From assembly GCA_016287075.1 (NCBI GenBank), contig JAEEVC010000013.1, positions 1 through 64,000 of the forward strand: DNA of 64,000 bases. The letters are read 5' to 3'. Shown here one piece after another: positions 37,884 to 46,487 of the stretch. The notes under the pieces are model-generated. The model worked only from the letters and a program-made list of their open reading frames with translations, did not search any database and had not been told where the DNA came from. The stretch comes from Bacteroidales bacterium (GTDB lineage Bacteria > Bacteroidota > Bacteroidia > Bacteroidales > UBA932). The position numbers and the translations under genes are program-made. The first letter of the stretch is position 1, and each line of letters opens with the position of its first letter.

Positions 37884-39221
37884 CTACAGGGTGTCCTGTT
37901 TCAACTTCTCGATGTAGCGGTTGATGCGCTGGAGCTCGCGGGGGATGGGGATGCTCTGCGGGCAGTGCGACAGGCATTCGCCGCAGGAGATGCAGTGATC
38001 GGCCTGGCGCAGGGTCGGGATGGCCCGGTCGTAGCTGACCAGATAGGCCCGCTTGAGCCGGCGGTAGTCCTTCTGCTCCCGGGAGGCGGCGAAGGTGCCG
38101 TCGGTGATGGCCTCGTTGTAGTGCCGGAAGATGCCGGGGATGTCGATGCCCCAGGGGCAGGGCATGCAGTATTTGCAGTCCGTGCAGTTCACCATCGGGT
38201 ATTCCTTCATCAGCACGGCCATCTCTTCCATGAAGGCGAGTTCTTCCTCCGACATGGGCTGGAAGTTGCTGAAGGTCTTGCAGTTCTCGATGATGGGGTC
38301 CATCGTGCTCATGCCGCTGAGGATGACCTGGACGCCGGGATGGGACCCGACGAAGCGGAAGGCCCAGGCGGCGGGCGAAATATCCGGTTCCCGCTCCTTC
38401 ATCCGGGTGGCGACGGCCTCGGGAACATTCGCGAGGCGGCCGCCGAGGAGCGGCTCCATGACCATGACCGGCAGTCCGCGCTTCTCGAGTTCGGTGTAGA
38501 GGTAGTCGGCGTTGGTGTTGCGCTTCGGGTCGGCGTGGGTCCAGTCGACATAGTTCATCTCGATCATCACGAAATCCCAGACGAGGGTCCCTTCGTCGTG
38601 CCATTTCATGAAGGAGTCGAAGGCCTCCCTGTTGCCGTGGAAGGAGAAGCCGAGGTTGCGGATCCGGCCGGCCTTCTTCTCTTCCTGGAGGAAGGGGAGC
38701 ATGCCGTTGTCGACATAGCGCTGGTTGAAGGCCTCGACGCCTCCGCGGCCGATGGCGTGGAAGAGGTAGTAGTCGAAATAGTCCGTCTGCAGGTCGCGGA
38801 AGGACTCCGCATACATCCTTTTCGAGGCCTCCGGCGAGGTGTCGCCGAAATTGGAAAGCTTGGTGGCGAGGTAATAGGAATCCCGCGGATAGCGGCTCAG
38901 GGCGATGCCCGCGGCCCGTTCCGACTGCCCCTGCAGGTAGGCGGGGGAGGTGTCGAAGTAATTGATACCGTGGGCCATCGCATAGTCCACCATTTCATTG
39001 ACGGCTTCCTGGTCGATGATGTCCTTGCCGTCCGCATCCTTGATCATCGGCCAGCGCATGCAGCCGTAGCCGAGCAGGGAGGTGCGGTCCCCGTTGCGCG
39101 GATTGGTGCGGAGGACGACCTTGCCGTCGCCGGTCTCCGGGGCGCTCTTCCCGGGTGCGCATCCCGCCAGGGCGAGGGCGCTGCCGGCGCCCGTGATCTT
39201 GAGAAACTGTCTTCTATCCAT
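37884..39221 (-). CDS. Aldo/keto reductase with Tat signal and C-terminal 2[4Fe-4S] domain
   Basis: A 445-residue protein starting MDRRQFLK, a twin-arginine signal with lipobox LAGC (C21). The aldo/keto reductase barrel (about 40-340) has GINYFDTSPAY with Asp and Tyr of the tetrad, YYLATKL with Lys and FHAI with His. The C-terminus carries two ferredoxin-like motifs, CTDCKYCMPCPWGIDIP and CISCGECLSHCP. Such ferredoxin-fused reductases are known in anaerobes, but an exported one must receive electrons from outside the cytosol. Its start overlaps by 8 bases the stop of the membrane polyferredoxin gene upstream, a likely electron donor. Confidence 0.88.
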   Translation of the reverse strand: MDRRQFLKITGAGSALALAGCAPGKSAPETGDGKVVLRTNPRNGDRTSLLGYGCMRWPMIKDADGKDIIDQEAVNEMVDYAMAHGINYFDTSPAYLQGQSERAAGIALSRYPRDSYYLATKLSNFGDTSPEASKRMYAESFRDLQTDYFDYYLFHAIGRGGVEAFNQRYVDNGMLPFLQEEKKAGRIRNLGFSFHGNREAFDSFMKWHDEGTLVWDFVMIEMNYVDWTHADPKRNTNADYLYTELEKRGLPVMVMEPLLGGRLANVPEAVATRMKEREPDISPAAWAFRFVGSHPGVQVILSGMSTMDPIIENCKTFSNFQPMSEEELAFMEEMAVLMKEYPMVNCTDCKYCMPCPWGIDIPGIFRHYNEAITDGTFAASREQKDYRRLKRAYLVSYDRAIPTLRQADHCISCGECLSHCPQSIPIPRELQRINRYIEKLKQDTL

Positions 39222-40758
39222 GGCTTTCCTCCGTTAAATGGGACGAGCGGCCGTTCACCGTGATGGCGCTGACGGGGCGCGCGGGGCAGAGGTTCTCGCA
39301 GGCGCCGCAACCGATGCAGCGCTCCTCGATGACGGTCGGGCGGCGCAGCGACTCCGGGTCGTCCGGGTTGACCTTGACCATCTTGATGGCCCCCACGGGG
39401 CATTTGCGGGCGCAGTTGCCGCAGGAGGTCCCCTGCGTCTCGACGATGCAGAGGTCGCGGTTCACCCGGGCGAGGCCGACGCGGTACTGCGTCTTCTCTT
39501 CTTTCGTGATTTTCAGGATGGCGCCCGTGGGGCAGACTTCGCTGCAGCGGACGCACTCGGGCCGGCAGTAGCCGCGCTCATAGGACATTTCCGGCTGCAT
39601 CAGCCGGCGCAGGTCCGTGGAGGGGCGCAGCACGCCGTTCGGGCAGGCCGCCACGCAGAGCTGGCAGGCGGTGCAATGGGCGTAGAAGTCCTTGATACTC
39701 TTGGACCCGAAAGGCGTTATGGGCATGTCGCGCTCCGGGATCTCCTTGTCGAGGATGGCGGCATAGCCTCCGTCCAGTTTCTTGCCCTGGGCACCGAGGG
39801 TGGCGCTGCCGAGGGCGAGGGCGGTGCCGGCGAGGAAGGCCCGGCGGCCTTCGCCGGAGCCGGATGCGCAGGCGGTCCCGGCCGCCTGGCCCTCCGTCGC
39901 GGCATCCTTCGTCCGGGCTTTCCGCCCATAGGCGAAACGGTAATGGATGGCGTCGGACTTGCAGGCTCCCAGGCAGTTGAAGCAGTCGACGCAGCGGCTG
40001 TGGTCGATCTTTTTGCTGTCGATGTCGATGCAGGCGGCCTTGCAGTTGTGCTCGCAGACGCGGCAGCCCTTGCATTTTTCCGTGTCGATGAAGGGACGGA
40101 AAAGGGCGAGGCGCGAGAAGAAGCCCAGTGTCGTGCCGACCGGGCAGAGGGTGTTGCACCAGGTCCGGCCGTTCCGCCAGGCGAGGATGACGACCGCCAC
40201 GAGCGTCGCGGCGGCGATGAGGAAGGTCGGCAGGCTCCGGAGCCAGACATCGCGGGGGTAGAGCACATACTTTCCGGCTCGCTCAAAGAGGGTTTCGACG
40301 AGGTTGCCGCCCCATAACACAATGGGCTGCAGGAAGTTCTGGACCATCCGGCCGTAAGCGCTGTACGGGGCCAGCAGGGCGACGAAGACCTGGACGCCGG
40401 CGACGAGCGCGGCGACGAACAGGACCCATACCCCGTACCGGAGCCATTTGCGTTCGGGCGACCAGTTGTACGGCTTGCGGTCCTTTTTCCGCCGCTTGCG
40501 GGCGACGCTGACATGGGCCACGGCATCCTGGAAGACGCCGAGCGGGCAGATGACGGAGCAATAGATGCGTCCGAAGAGGAGGGTCAGCAGGATGAGCCCC
40601 GCGATGACGGCGGCGTTGAGGGCCAGTACGGCCGGCAGGAACTGGATTCTCGCCATCCAGCCCAGCCAGCCGTGCAGGACGCCCGAAGCGTCGAGCAGCA
40701 GGAGCATGATGCCGGTCCAGAAAAGGACGGCGAGGAGGACGCGGATTTTTTTCAGCAT
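39214..40758 (-). CDS. NapH/NapG-like fused membrane polyferredoxin
   Basis: A 514-residue protein from the ATG at 40758. Two further ATGs lie upstream in frame, but a -7 element just before makes 40758 most plausible. The N-terminal half is NapH/MauN-like with about five membrane helices, the CxxxCP motifs CSVICPLG (67-74) and CNTLCPVG (201-208), and two 4Fe-4S motifs (229-243, 256-266). At residues 305-320 an internal RRAFLAGTALALG reads like a Tat signal. Residues 362-495 form a NapG-like periplasmic polyferredoxin with several CxxCxxxCP-type clusters. It probably relays electrons across the membrane to the reductase encoded next. Confidence 0.85.
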   Translation of the reverse strand: MLKKIRVLLAVLFWTGIMLLLLDASGVLHGWLGWMARIQFLPAVLALNAAVIAGLILLTLLFGRIYCSVICPLGVFQDAVAHVSVARKRRKKDRKPYNWSPERKWLRYGVWVLFVAALVAGVQVFVALLAPYSAYGRMVQNFLQPIVLWGGNLVETLFERAGKYVLYPRDVWLRSLPTFLIAAATLVAVVILAWRNGRTWCNTLCPVGTTLGFFSRLALFRPFIDTEKCKGCRVCEHNCKAACIDIDSKKIDHSRCVDCFNCLGACKSDAIHYRFAYGRKARTKDAATEGQAAGTACASGSGEGRRAFLAGTALALGSATLGAQGKKLDGGYAAILDKEIPERDMPITPFGSKSIKDFYAHCTACQLCVAACPNGVLRPSTDLRRLMQPEMSYERGYCRPECVRCSEVCPTGAILKITKEEKTQYRVGLARVNRDLCIVETQGTSCGNCARKCPVGAIKMVKVNPDDPESLRRPTVIEERCIGCGACENLCPARPVSAITVNGRSSHLTEESHG

Positions 40759-40778
40759 ATGCATGTGTGTGTCAGCAA

Positions 40779-40806
40779 CAAATGTACGAAAAAAGCGGTA
40801 ACTTTG
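40779..40806. promoter_or_regulatory. Divergent -7 elements between the polyferredoxin and rsgA genes
   Basis: TAACTTTG (40799-40806) faces rsgA, ending 7 bases before its ATG. TACATTTG on the minus strand (40786-40779) faces the polyferredoxin. No good -33 match accompanies either. The leaders would be nearly absent. Confidence 0.45.
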
Positions 40807-40813
40807 CGTCCGT

Positions 40814-41749
40814 ATGCCGAAAAAAGGAGAAGCGACGGTCGTCAAAAATGCGGGGAGCCACTTTCTGCTCTCCGAACTGCCTGCATGGGAATTGTTTCCG
40901 GCCGTCCTGCGCGGGAAGGTCCGGCTGAAGGCGAGCGAAATCACGAATCCCGTCGCCGTGGGCGACCGGGTCCGCTACAGCTGGGACGACGCCGATGAAA
41001 AGGCGGTCATCACGGAGATCCTCCCGCGGTCCAATTACGTCATCCGCCGTTCGACGAACCTCTCCCGCCAGGCCCACATCATCGCGGCCAATGTGGATAT
41101 GGCCTATGTGATTGTCTCCCTGTATTTTCCGGAGATCAAACTGCCTTTCCTCGACCGGATCCTCGTCACCTGCGGGGTGTACGGCATCCCCGTGACCATC
41201 GTCCTGAGCAAGGTGGATCTGTACCGGGCGGAAGCGGCGGAACAGATTGCGGCGTTCAGGGCCATCTACGAAGGAGCGGGATATACCGTCCTGGAGACCT
41301 CCGTCCGGACCGGGGAGGGGATCGATGCCCTCCGGGCGGCCTGCAAGGGGCGGATCAACCTGTTCTCGGGCGAATCCGGCGTGGGCAAGTCCTCGCTCAT
41401 CAAGGCCGTGGACCCGTCCCTGGACCCGAAGATCGGCGCCATCTCCCTCGTCCACCTGCAGGGGAAGCATACGACCTCCCTCTATGAGATGTACCGCCTC
41501 GCGACCGGCGGCTATGTCATCGACAGCCCCGGCATCCGCGGCTTCGGCCTGGTGGACCTCGAAAAGGAGGAGATCGCCAAGTATTTCCCGGAAATGCTCT
41601 CCGCTTCGGCGGACTGCCGTTTCACCCCCTGCACCCATACCCACGAACCCGGCTGCGCCGTGAAGGCGGCGGTCGATGCGGGCACCATCAGCGCCGAGCG
41701 CTACAACTCCTACCTCGGCATGCTCGAGGAGGACAAGAAATTCCGATGA
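40814..41749 (+). CDS. rsgA: Ribosome small subunit-dependent GTPase A
   Basis: A 311-residue circularly permuted GTPase that checks maturation of the 30S subunit. It has an N-terminal OB-fold (about 5-75). The G motifs come in permuted order: G4 LSKVD (131-135), G1 GESGVGKSS (186-194) and G3 DSPG (237-240). The switch region is KHTTS (218-222). The C-terminal zinc knuckle has C268, C273, H275 or H277, and C281. Its stop overlaps the MATE gene in ATGA. Length and domain order are normal. Confidence 0.95.
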   Translation: MPKKGEATVVKNAGSHFLLSELPAWELFPAVLRGKVRLKASEITNPVAVGDRVRYSWDDADEKAVITEILPRSNYVIRRSTNLSRQAHIIAANVDMAYVIVSLYFPEIKLPFLDRILVTCGVYGIPVTIVLSKVDLYRAEAAEQIAAFRAIYEGAGYTVLETSVRTGEGIDALRAACKGRINLFSGESGVGKSSLIKAVDPSLDPKIGAISLVHLQGKHTTSLYEMYRLATGGYVIDSPGIRGFGLVDLEKEEIAKYFPEMLSASADCRFTPCTHTHEPGCAVKAAVDAGTISAERYNSYLGMLEEDKKFR

Positions 41750-43167
41750 GGCGCCTCGACAAGGAAATCCTTTCCCTCGCGGGGCCCAGCATCCTCGCGA
41801 ACATCACCGTGCCGCTCGTCGGCATGGTGGACATCGCCGTCGTGGGGCACCTCGGCGCCGCGGCGGTGCGGGGCGGCGGCAACGCCCTGACGACCGCCGC
41901 GCTGATCGGCGGCATCTCCATCGGATCCATGCTGTTCGACCTCCTGTACTGGGGCTTCGGCTTTCTCCGGACGGGGACCGGCGGACTGGCGGCGCAGGCG
42001 TTCGGCCGCCGGGAAAAGGCCGGCTCTGGCCCGGATGCCGACCACGCCCGGCGCGACGAGGCGGATGTCCTCGCCCGCGCAGTCGGCATTGCCATGCTCT
42101 CCGGATTGGCCCTCATCGCCGTGCAGTGGCTTTTCCTGCGCTTCGCCTTCCTGTTCATCGGCTGCTCCCCGGAAGTGGAGGCCCTCGCGATGCGGTATTT
42201 CCGCATCCGGATCTGGGCGGCGCCGGCGACCCTGTCGCTGTTCGCCTTCAAGGGCTGGTTCATCGGGATGCAGGACACGGTCAGCGCCATGCGGGCGGAC
42301 CTGCTGGTCAACGGGTTGAACATGGCCGCGAGCGCCGCCCTCGCTTTCGGGACGCCGCTCGGGTACGACGGCGTGGCCGCCGGCACGGTCATCGCGCAGT
42401 GGTCCGGCCTCCTCTTCGCCGCAGGTGTCGTCGCGACGAAATACCGCGGGGCGGTCTTTGCCGGCTATACGCTGCAGGACGCCCGTCGCGCGTTGCGCAC
42501 GGATGCGCGCGCATTCTTTTCCATGAATATGGACCTCATCCTTCGCTCCGTCGGGATGATCGCCGTCTATATCGGCTTCACGGTCCTTTCCGCCCGTTTC
42601 GGCGACGCGCTCCTGTCCGCGAGCGCCATCATCATGAAGCTGATGATGGTCTTCTCCTATTTCACCGACGGGTTCGCCTATGCCGGCGAAGCCCTGACGG
42701 GCCGTGCCATCGGCCTGCAGGACAGCCCGATGCTCCGGCAGACCGTCCGTTCGACCTTCGCCTGGAGCATGGGCGTCGTGGGCCTGTTCCTGGTCCTCTA
42801 CGGGGCGTTCGGCCTTCCGATGGTCCGGCTGATGACCTCCGACCCGGCGGTCGTCGACACCTGCCGTCCCTTCCTGCCGTGGCTCCTGCTGATGCCCCTC
42901 GTCGGCTGTCCGGCCTTTACCTGGGACGGCATCTTCACCGGCGCGGCGGCCACCCGTCCGATGCGGGACGGCACCCTCCTTTCCGCCGTGGGCTTCTTCG
43001 GGATCTGGCTGCTCGGGCGCTCGCTCGCCGGCGCCTTCGGCGGCCTGGGAGGCGACCGCCCCGTCCAGCTGCTGATGGCGGCGTATTTCGCCCACCTCCT
43101 GATCCGTTCCGTCTGGCTCCACGCCGCCTACCGGAAGCAGGTTCCGGGCCGGATAGCCGGGAATTGA
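41746..43167 (+). CDS. MATE family efflux transporter (DinF-like)
   Basis: A 473-residue inner-membrane protein with about 12 hydrophobic segments arranged as two MatE repeats. The N-terminus (RRLDKEILSLAGPSILANITVP, in parts) and MVDIAVVGHLG are typical. The loop RREKAGSGPDADHARRDEAD between early helices is longer and more polar than I expect. It exports cationic drugs or metabolites using H+ or Na+; the substrate is not predictable. Translation is coupled to rsgA by the ATGA overlap. The downstream gene has its own promoter. Confidence 0.9.
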   Translation: MRRLDKEILSLAGPSILANITVPLVGMVDIAVVGHLGAAAVRGGGNALTTAALIGGISIGSMLFDLLYWGFGFLRTGTGGLAAQAFGRREKAGSGPDADHARRDEADVLARAVGIAMLSGLALIAVQWLFLRFAFLFIGCSPEVEALAMRYFRIRIWAAPATLSLFAFKGWFIGMQDTVSAMRADLLVNGLNMAASAALAFGTPLGYDGVAAGTVIAQWSGLLFAAGVVATKYRGAVFAGYTLQDARRALRTDARAFFSMNMDLILRSVGMIAVYIGFTVLSARFGDALLSASAIIMKLMMVFSYFTDGFAYAGEALTGRAIGLQDSPMLRQTVRSTFAWSMGVVGLFLVLYGAFGLPMVRLMTSDPAVVDTCRPFLPWLLLMPLVGCPAFTWDGIFTGAAATRPMRDGTLLSAVGFFGIWLLGRSLAGAFGGLGGDRPVQLLMAAYFAHLLIRSVWLHAAYRKQVPGRIAGN

Positions 43168-43173
43168 AAGGAT

Positions 43174-43204
43174 TTTGCGTTTTCGGATTTTTTTCGTACC
43201 TTTG
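43174..43204 (+). promoter_or_regulatory. Promoter of the rplM-rpsI operon
   Basis: TTTG (43174-43177), 19 nt, then TACCTTTG (43197-43204) is a good Bacteroidetes promoter. Its last bases are the left edge of a 33-bp dyad. Confidence 0.75.
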
Positions 43205-43233
43205 CGACCCCTATAATGTGTAGGGATCGCAAA
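43201..43233. promoter_or_regulatory. 33-bp dyad overlapping the rplM promoter
   Basis: TTTGCGA (43201-43207) and CCCTA (43209-43213) mirror TAGGG (43221-43225) and TCGCAAA (43227-43233). There is one mismatched pair and a 7-nt centre. It spans the end of the -7 element and the transcription start, so it is placed like a repressor operator. Only part of it would be in the RNA. Confidence 0.6.
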
Positions 43234-43264
43234 TAATAGTTATAAACCATTAAAGATCAAGACA

Positions 43265-43717
43265 GTGGACACACAAAGCTACAAAACGGTATCGCTGAAT
43301 GCAGCGACCGTGAAGAAGGAGTGGGTGGTCATTGACGCGACTGATCTCGTTCTTGGTCGTCTCGCTTCGCGCGTTGCCCTTGTCCTCCGTGGCAAGAACA
43401 AGCCGGGCTTCACCCCGCACGTGGACTGCGGTGACAACGTCATCGTCGTCAATGCGGAGAAGATCCGTCTCCTGGGCAAGAAGATGACCGACCGGGTCTA
43501 TGTGCGCTACACCGGTTATCCGGGCGGCCAGCGCTTCACGACCCCCCGCGAGATCCTCGCCAAGCGGCCCGCCGAACTCATCCGGAGGTCCGTCAAAGGG
43601 ATGCTCCCCAAAACCCGTCTTGGTGACAAGCTCATCAACAACCTGTACGTTTATGCAGGTCCCGAGCACCCGCACCAGGCGCAGAACCCCAAAACCATCA
43701 AGTTAAACGAAATCTAA
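43265..43717 (+). CDS. rplM: Ribosomal protein L13 (uL13)
   Basis: A 150-residue 50S protein that binds 23S rRNA early in assembly. The start is GTG at 43265: the product MDTQSYKTVS aligns with the usual Bacteroidetes L13 N-terminus and no ATG is near. Landmarks are WVVIDATDLVLGRLAS, FTPHVDCGDNVIVVNA, YTGYPGGQR and VKGMLPKTRLG. First gene of the L13-S9 pair; rpsI begins 10 bases later. Confidence 0.97.
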   Translation: MDTQSYKTVSLNAATVKKEWVVIDATDLVLGRLASRVALVLRGKNKPGFTPHVDCGDNVIVVNAEKIRLLGKKMTDRVYVRYTGYPGGQRFTTPREILAKRPAELIRRSVKGMLPKTRLGDKLINNLYVYAGPEHPHQAQNPKTIKLNEI

Positions 43718-43726
43718 ACAGAGCAA

Positions 43727-44116
43727 ATGGAACAGAAACACGCCCTTGGAAGACGTAAATCAGCCGTCGCTCGTGTTTATGCCGTGCCGGGTAAGGGCAA
43801 CATCGTTGTCAACGGACGGGAACTGGCCGATTACTTCAAGGAGGCTTCCCTCCAGTACATCGTGAACCAGCCCTTCGAGGTTACCGGTACCGCAGGCCAG
43901 TTTGACATCAAGGTCACCCTCGTCGGTGGTGGTACCAAAGGCCAGGCAGAGGCCGCAAGACTCGGCATCGCTCGCGTGCTTTGCGAGATCGACAAAGAGG
44001 CTTACCGTCCCGCCCTCAAGGCCGCCGGCTTCCTCACCCGCGACCCTCGCGAAGTCGAGAGAAAGAAACCCGGTCAGCCTGGTGCACGCCGCCGCTTCCA
44101 GTTCAGCAAGCGTTAA
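43727..44116 (+). CDS. rpsI: Ribosomal protein S9 (uS9)
   Basis: A 129-residue 30S protein. It opens with HALGRRKSAVARVY and ends in the conserved FQFSKR tail that reaches the P-site tRNA. Between these lie GKGNIVVNG and GGTKGQAEAARLGIARVL. It is co-transcribed with rplM. The next gene, rpsB, follows after a 209-base gap that may hold a structured leader. Confidence 0.97.
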   Translation: MEQKHALGRRKSAVARVYAVPGKGNIVVNGRELADYFKEASLQYIVNQPFEVTGTAGQFDIKVTLVGGGTKGQAEAARLGIARVLCEIDKEAYRPALKAAGFLTRDPREVERKKPGQPGARRRFQFSKR

Positions 44117-44325
44117 TCGCCTGACGATCCTGGTTTACGCGCACAGTCCGGTTGCAAACCTGCAGACTTCGAGAGGGGATGTGAATTCCCGCGGACTACT
44201 GGAAACAGGTTGCCGAGACTGCGGAAAATCCCGGAGACCGACTCCCTCGCTGCTCCGGAATTGATGAAAAGAGCCCGCCGAAAGCGGGATAGAAGTAAAA
44301 AACGACACAAACTATTTTACCAGAA
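44117..44325 (+). promoter_or_regulatory. Possible structured leader of rpsB
   Basis: A 209-nt gap without a gene inside an otherwise tight ribosomal cluster. It contains a GGTTT/AAACC pairing (about 44132-44160), a GGGGAT/ATTCCC pairing (about 44175-44190) and a CCCGC-CGAAA-GCGGG hairpin (about 44276-44290) shortly before the rpsB start. Such leaders often mediate S2 autoregulation in bacteria. No clear promoter was seen. Inference only. Confidence 0.4.
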
Positions 44326-45144
44326 ATGGCAAGAACAAATTTCCAAGAATTGCTTGATGCAGGCGTACATTTCGGACACCTCGCCCGGAAATGGAACCCC
44401 AAGATGGCGCCGTATATCTTCATCGAGAGGAACGGTATCCACATCATCGACCTGCATAAGACGATCGTCAAGATCGACGAGGCTGCCGAAGCCATGAAGG
44501 AGCTGGCCCGCAGCGGCCGCAAGATCCTCTTCGTGGCCACCAAGAAGCAGGCCAAAGAAGTCGTGGCAGAAAAAGCTCTGTCCATCAATATGCCTTCCGT
44601 GACGGAACGCTGGCCCGGCGGCATGCTGACCAACTTCCCGACCATCCGCAAGGCTGTCAAGAAGATGAATACCATCGACAAGATGAAAGAAGATGGTACC
44701 TTCGAAAAGCTCGCCAAGAGAGAGCGTCTCCAGGTCGAGCGCCAGCGCGCCAAGCTGGAGAAGAACCTCGGCTCCATCCGCGACATGAGCCGTCTCCCTT
44801 CCGCCCTTTTCGTCGTCGACGTCCAGAAGGAGGCCAACGCCGTCAAGGAAGCGAATCGTCTGAACATCCCGGTTATCGCCATGGTTGACACTTGTTGCGA
44901 TCCCACCACAATTGATTATGTGATCCCGGCGAACGACGATGCGACGAAGTCCATCGAAATCATCATGGATGTCCTCTGCAAGGCCATCCAGGAGGGTCTC
45001 GACGAGCGGAAGCTCGAGAAGGAGAAGACCGACGCGGAAGCGCCCGAGGCTGCTGAGCAGGCTGCCCAGCCGGCCAAGAAGCTCCGCCCGCGCCGTGCGA
45101 CCAAGGTTGAAGTTGCGGAAGAAGCGCCCAAGGCAGAAGAATAA
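44326..45144 (+). CDS. rpsB: Ribosomal protein S2 (uS2)
   Basis: A 272-residue 30S protein. The S2 landmarks are LLDAGVHFGHLARKWNPKM, IFIERNGIHIIDL, RWPGGMLTNFPTI and VDTCCDPTTIDYVIPANDDA. A C-terminal extension of about 45 residues rich in Glu, Ala and Lys follows, ending EEAPKAEE, as is common in Bacteroidetes. It is followed 26 bases later by tsf, the usual partner gene. Confidence 0.97.
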   Translation: MARTNFQELLDAGVHFGHLARKWNPKMAPYIFIERNGIHIIDLHKTIVKIDEAAEAMKELARSGRKILFVATKKQAKEVVAEKALSINMPSVTERWPGGMLTNFPTIRKAVKKMNTIDKMKEDGTFEKLAKRERLQVERQRAKLEKNLGSIRDMSRLPSALFVVDVQKEANAVKEANRLNIPVIAMVDTCCDPTTIDYVIPANDDATKSIEIIMDVLCKAIQEGLDERKLEKEKTDAEAPEAAEQAAQPAKKLRPRRATKVEVAEEAPKAEE

Positions 45145-45170
45145 TTCACCCCTTAAAGAAAGGAAACAGT

Positions 45171-46163
45171 ATGGCTATCTCATTAGCTGACATCAAGAAG
45201 CTGCGTGAAATGACCAGCGCCGGCATGATGGATTGCAAGAACGCGCTCACCGAGGCGGAAGGCGATTTCAAGCGCGCCGTCGAGATCCTGCGCGAGAAGG
45301 GCAAATCCACCCTGACCAAGCGCGGTGACAACGAAACCACCCAGGGCGCCGTCCTCTCCCGCGTGGAGGGAGGCAAGGCCGTTCTCGTGTGCCTCGGCTG
45401 CGAGACCGACTTCGTCGCCGCCACCCCGGACTTCAAGGCGCTCGCCGCCCAGATCGCGGACAAGGCGATTGCCGAGTTCCCCGCTGACCTCGAGGCCCTG
45501 AAGGCCGCGAAGCTCGCGGACGGCTATTCCATCGACGAGGATATCACCAACCAGGCCGGCAAGACCGGTGAGAAGCACATTCTCGCCTACTACGGCTCCC
45601 TCGAGGCCCCGTTCGTGGCCGAGTATGTCCACTTCAACGGCAAGCTCGGCGCCATCGTCGCCTTCAACAAGGAAGTCCCCGCCGACATCGCCCGCGGTAT
45701 CGCCATGCAGGTTACTTCGATGAACCCGGTCGCCGTCAACGCCGAGGCCGTCCCGGCCGAAGTGATTGAGTCCGAGCGCACCGTCGCCATCCAGAAGACC
45801 AAGGACGAGCAGGTCCAGAAGGCTGTTGACGCCGCCCTGAAGAAGGCCGGCATCAACCCCGCCCACGTGGACAGCGAAGACCACATCGAGTCCAACACCG
45901 CCAAGGGTTGGCTCACCCCCGAGCAGGCCCAGCAGGCCCGCCAGATCATCGCCGAGGTCGGCGCCGCCAAGGCTGCCTCCCTCCCCGAGCAGATGATCAT
46001 GGGGATCGTGAATGGCCGTATCCAGAAGTTCCTCAAGGAGAACACCCTCGAGGAGCAGGAATACCAGCTCTCCGACGACAAGCAGACCGTCAAGGCTGCC
46101 CTCGCCGCCGTTGACAAGGAGGCCAAGGTTCTCGCGTTCAAGCGTTTCTCGCTCTCCGACTAA
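45171..46163 (+). CDS. tsf: Elongation factor Ts
   Basis: A 330-residue nucleotide-exchange factor for EF-Tu. The N-terminal UBA-like region ends in TSAGMMDCKNALTEAEGD. The core dimerisation region includes KYVHFNGK-like EYVHFNGKLGAIVAFN. A coiled-coil segment of about 30 residues and a C-terminal module (EQEYQLSDDKQTV) complete it. It is slightly longer than the E. coli protein because of an extra coiled-coil/hinge stretch, which is usual in this phylum. A clear intrinsic terminator follows at 46187. Confidence 0.97.
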   Translation: MAISLADIKKLREMTSAGMMDCKNALTEAEGDFKRAVEILREKGKSTLTKRGDNETTQGAVLSRVEGGKAVLVCLGCETDFVAATPDFKALAAQIADKAIAEFPADLEALKAAKLADGYSIDEDITNQAGKTGEKHILAYYGSLEAPFVAEYVHFNGKLGAIVAFNKEVPADIARGIAMQVTSMNPVAVNAEAVPAEVIESERTVAIQKTKDEQVQKAVDAALKKAGINPAHVDSEDHIESNTAKGWLTPEQAQQARQIIAEVGAAKAASLPEQMIMGIVNGRIQKFLKENTLEEQEYQLSDDKQTVKAALAAVDKEAKVLAFKRFSLSD

Positions 46164-46186
46164 TTCCTTCTATTGGGGAAGTGACG

Positions 46187-46217
46187 GGAGGCTGTCCGCA
46201 TGGGCAGCCTCCTTTTT
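46187..46217 (+). terminator. Intrinsic terminator of the rpsB-tsf unit
   Basis: An 11-bp stem, GGAGGCTGTCC (46187-46197) with GGGCAGCCTCC (46202-46212), loop GCAT, then T5. It lies 24 bases after the tsf stop. Confidence 0.9.
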
Positions 46218-46456
46218 GATTGGATCGGACACGCTTGTGCGATGATGTCCATTATCGATGCTGCCGAGGTAGTCCCGGCCGATGTAGTGAATGCACCACG
46301 CGTCGGCGTTGTCGGTATAGGCCGTGGTGCGGATGTGTTGGATATCGCGTCTAATGCTCTTATGCATGAGGATATATAACGCTTTTCTGGTTATGGCAGT
46401 AAAGTTATACTGTCACGCTTCAAAGCGTTGCACTTCAGAGTAGAATCCAGCTTTTG
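46218..46456. other. Intergenic stretch with possible gene remnant and nested inverted repeat
   Basis: The minus strand is open from 46367 to 46170 (65 residues, with segments such as TTAYTDNADAWCIHYIG). It has no start signal and runs through the tsf terminator, so it is probably a relic or chance. A nested dyad follows: AACGCTTT (46378-46385) with AAAGCGTT (46422-46429), enclosing GGCAGTA (46395-46401) with TACTGTC (46408-46414). No intact gene is seen. Confidence 0.4.
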
Positions 46457-46487
46457 TTGTGCAGGTAAAAAAACTTTGCTATCTTTG
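46457..46487 (+). promoter_or_regulatory. Promoter of the toxin-antitoxin-like pair
   Basis: TTG (46457-46459), 20 nt, then TATCTTTG (46480-46487), 27 bases before the first ATG of the pair. Confidence 0.7.

Noticed and set aside
46170..46367. A 65-codon minus-strand frame between tsf and the toxin-like gene
   Set aside because: It reads through the tsf terminator, has no promoter or ribosome-binding signal, and matches no family I recognise. Kept only as a possible relic.
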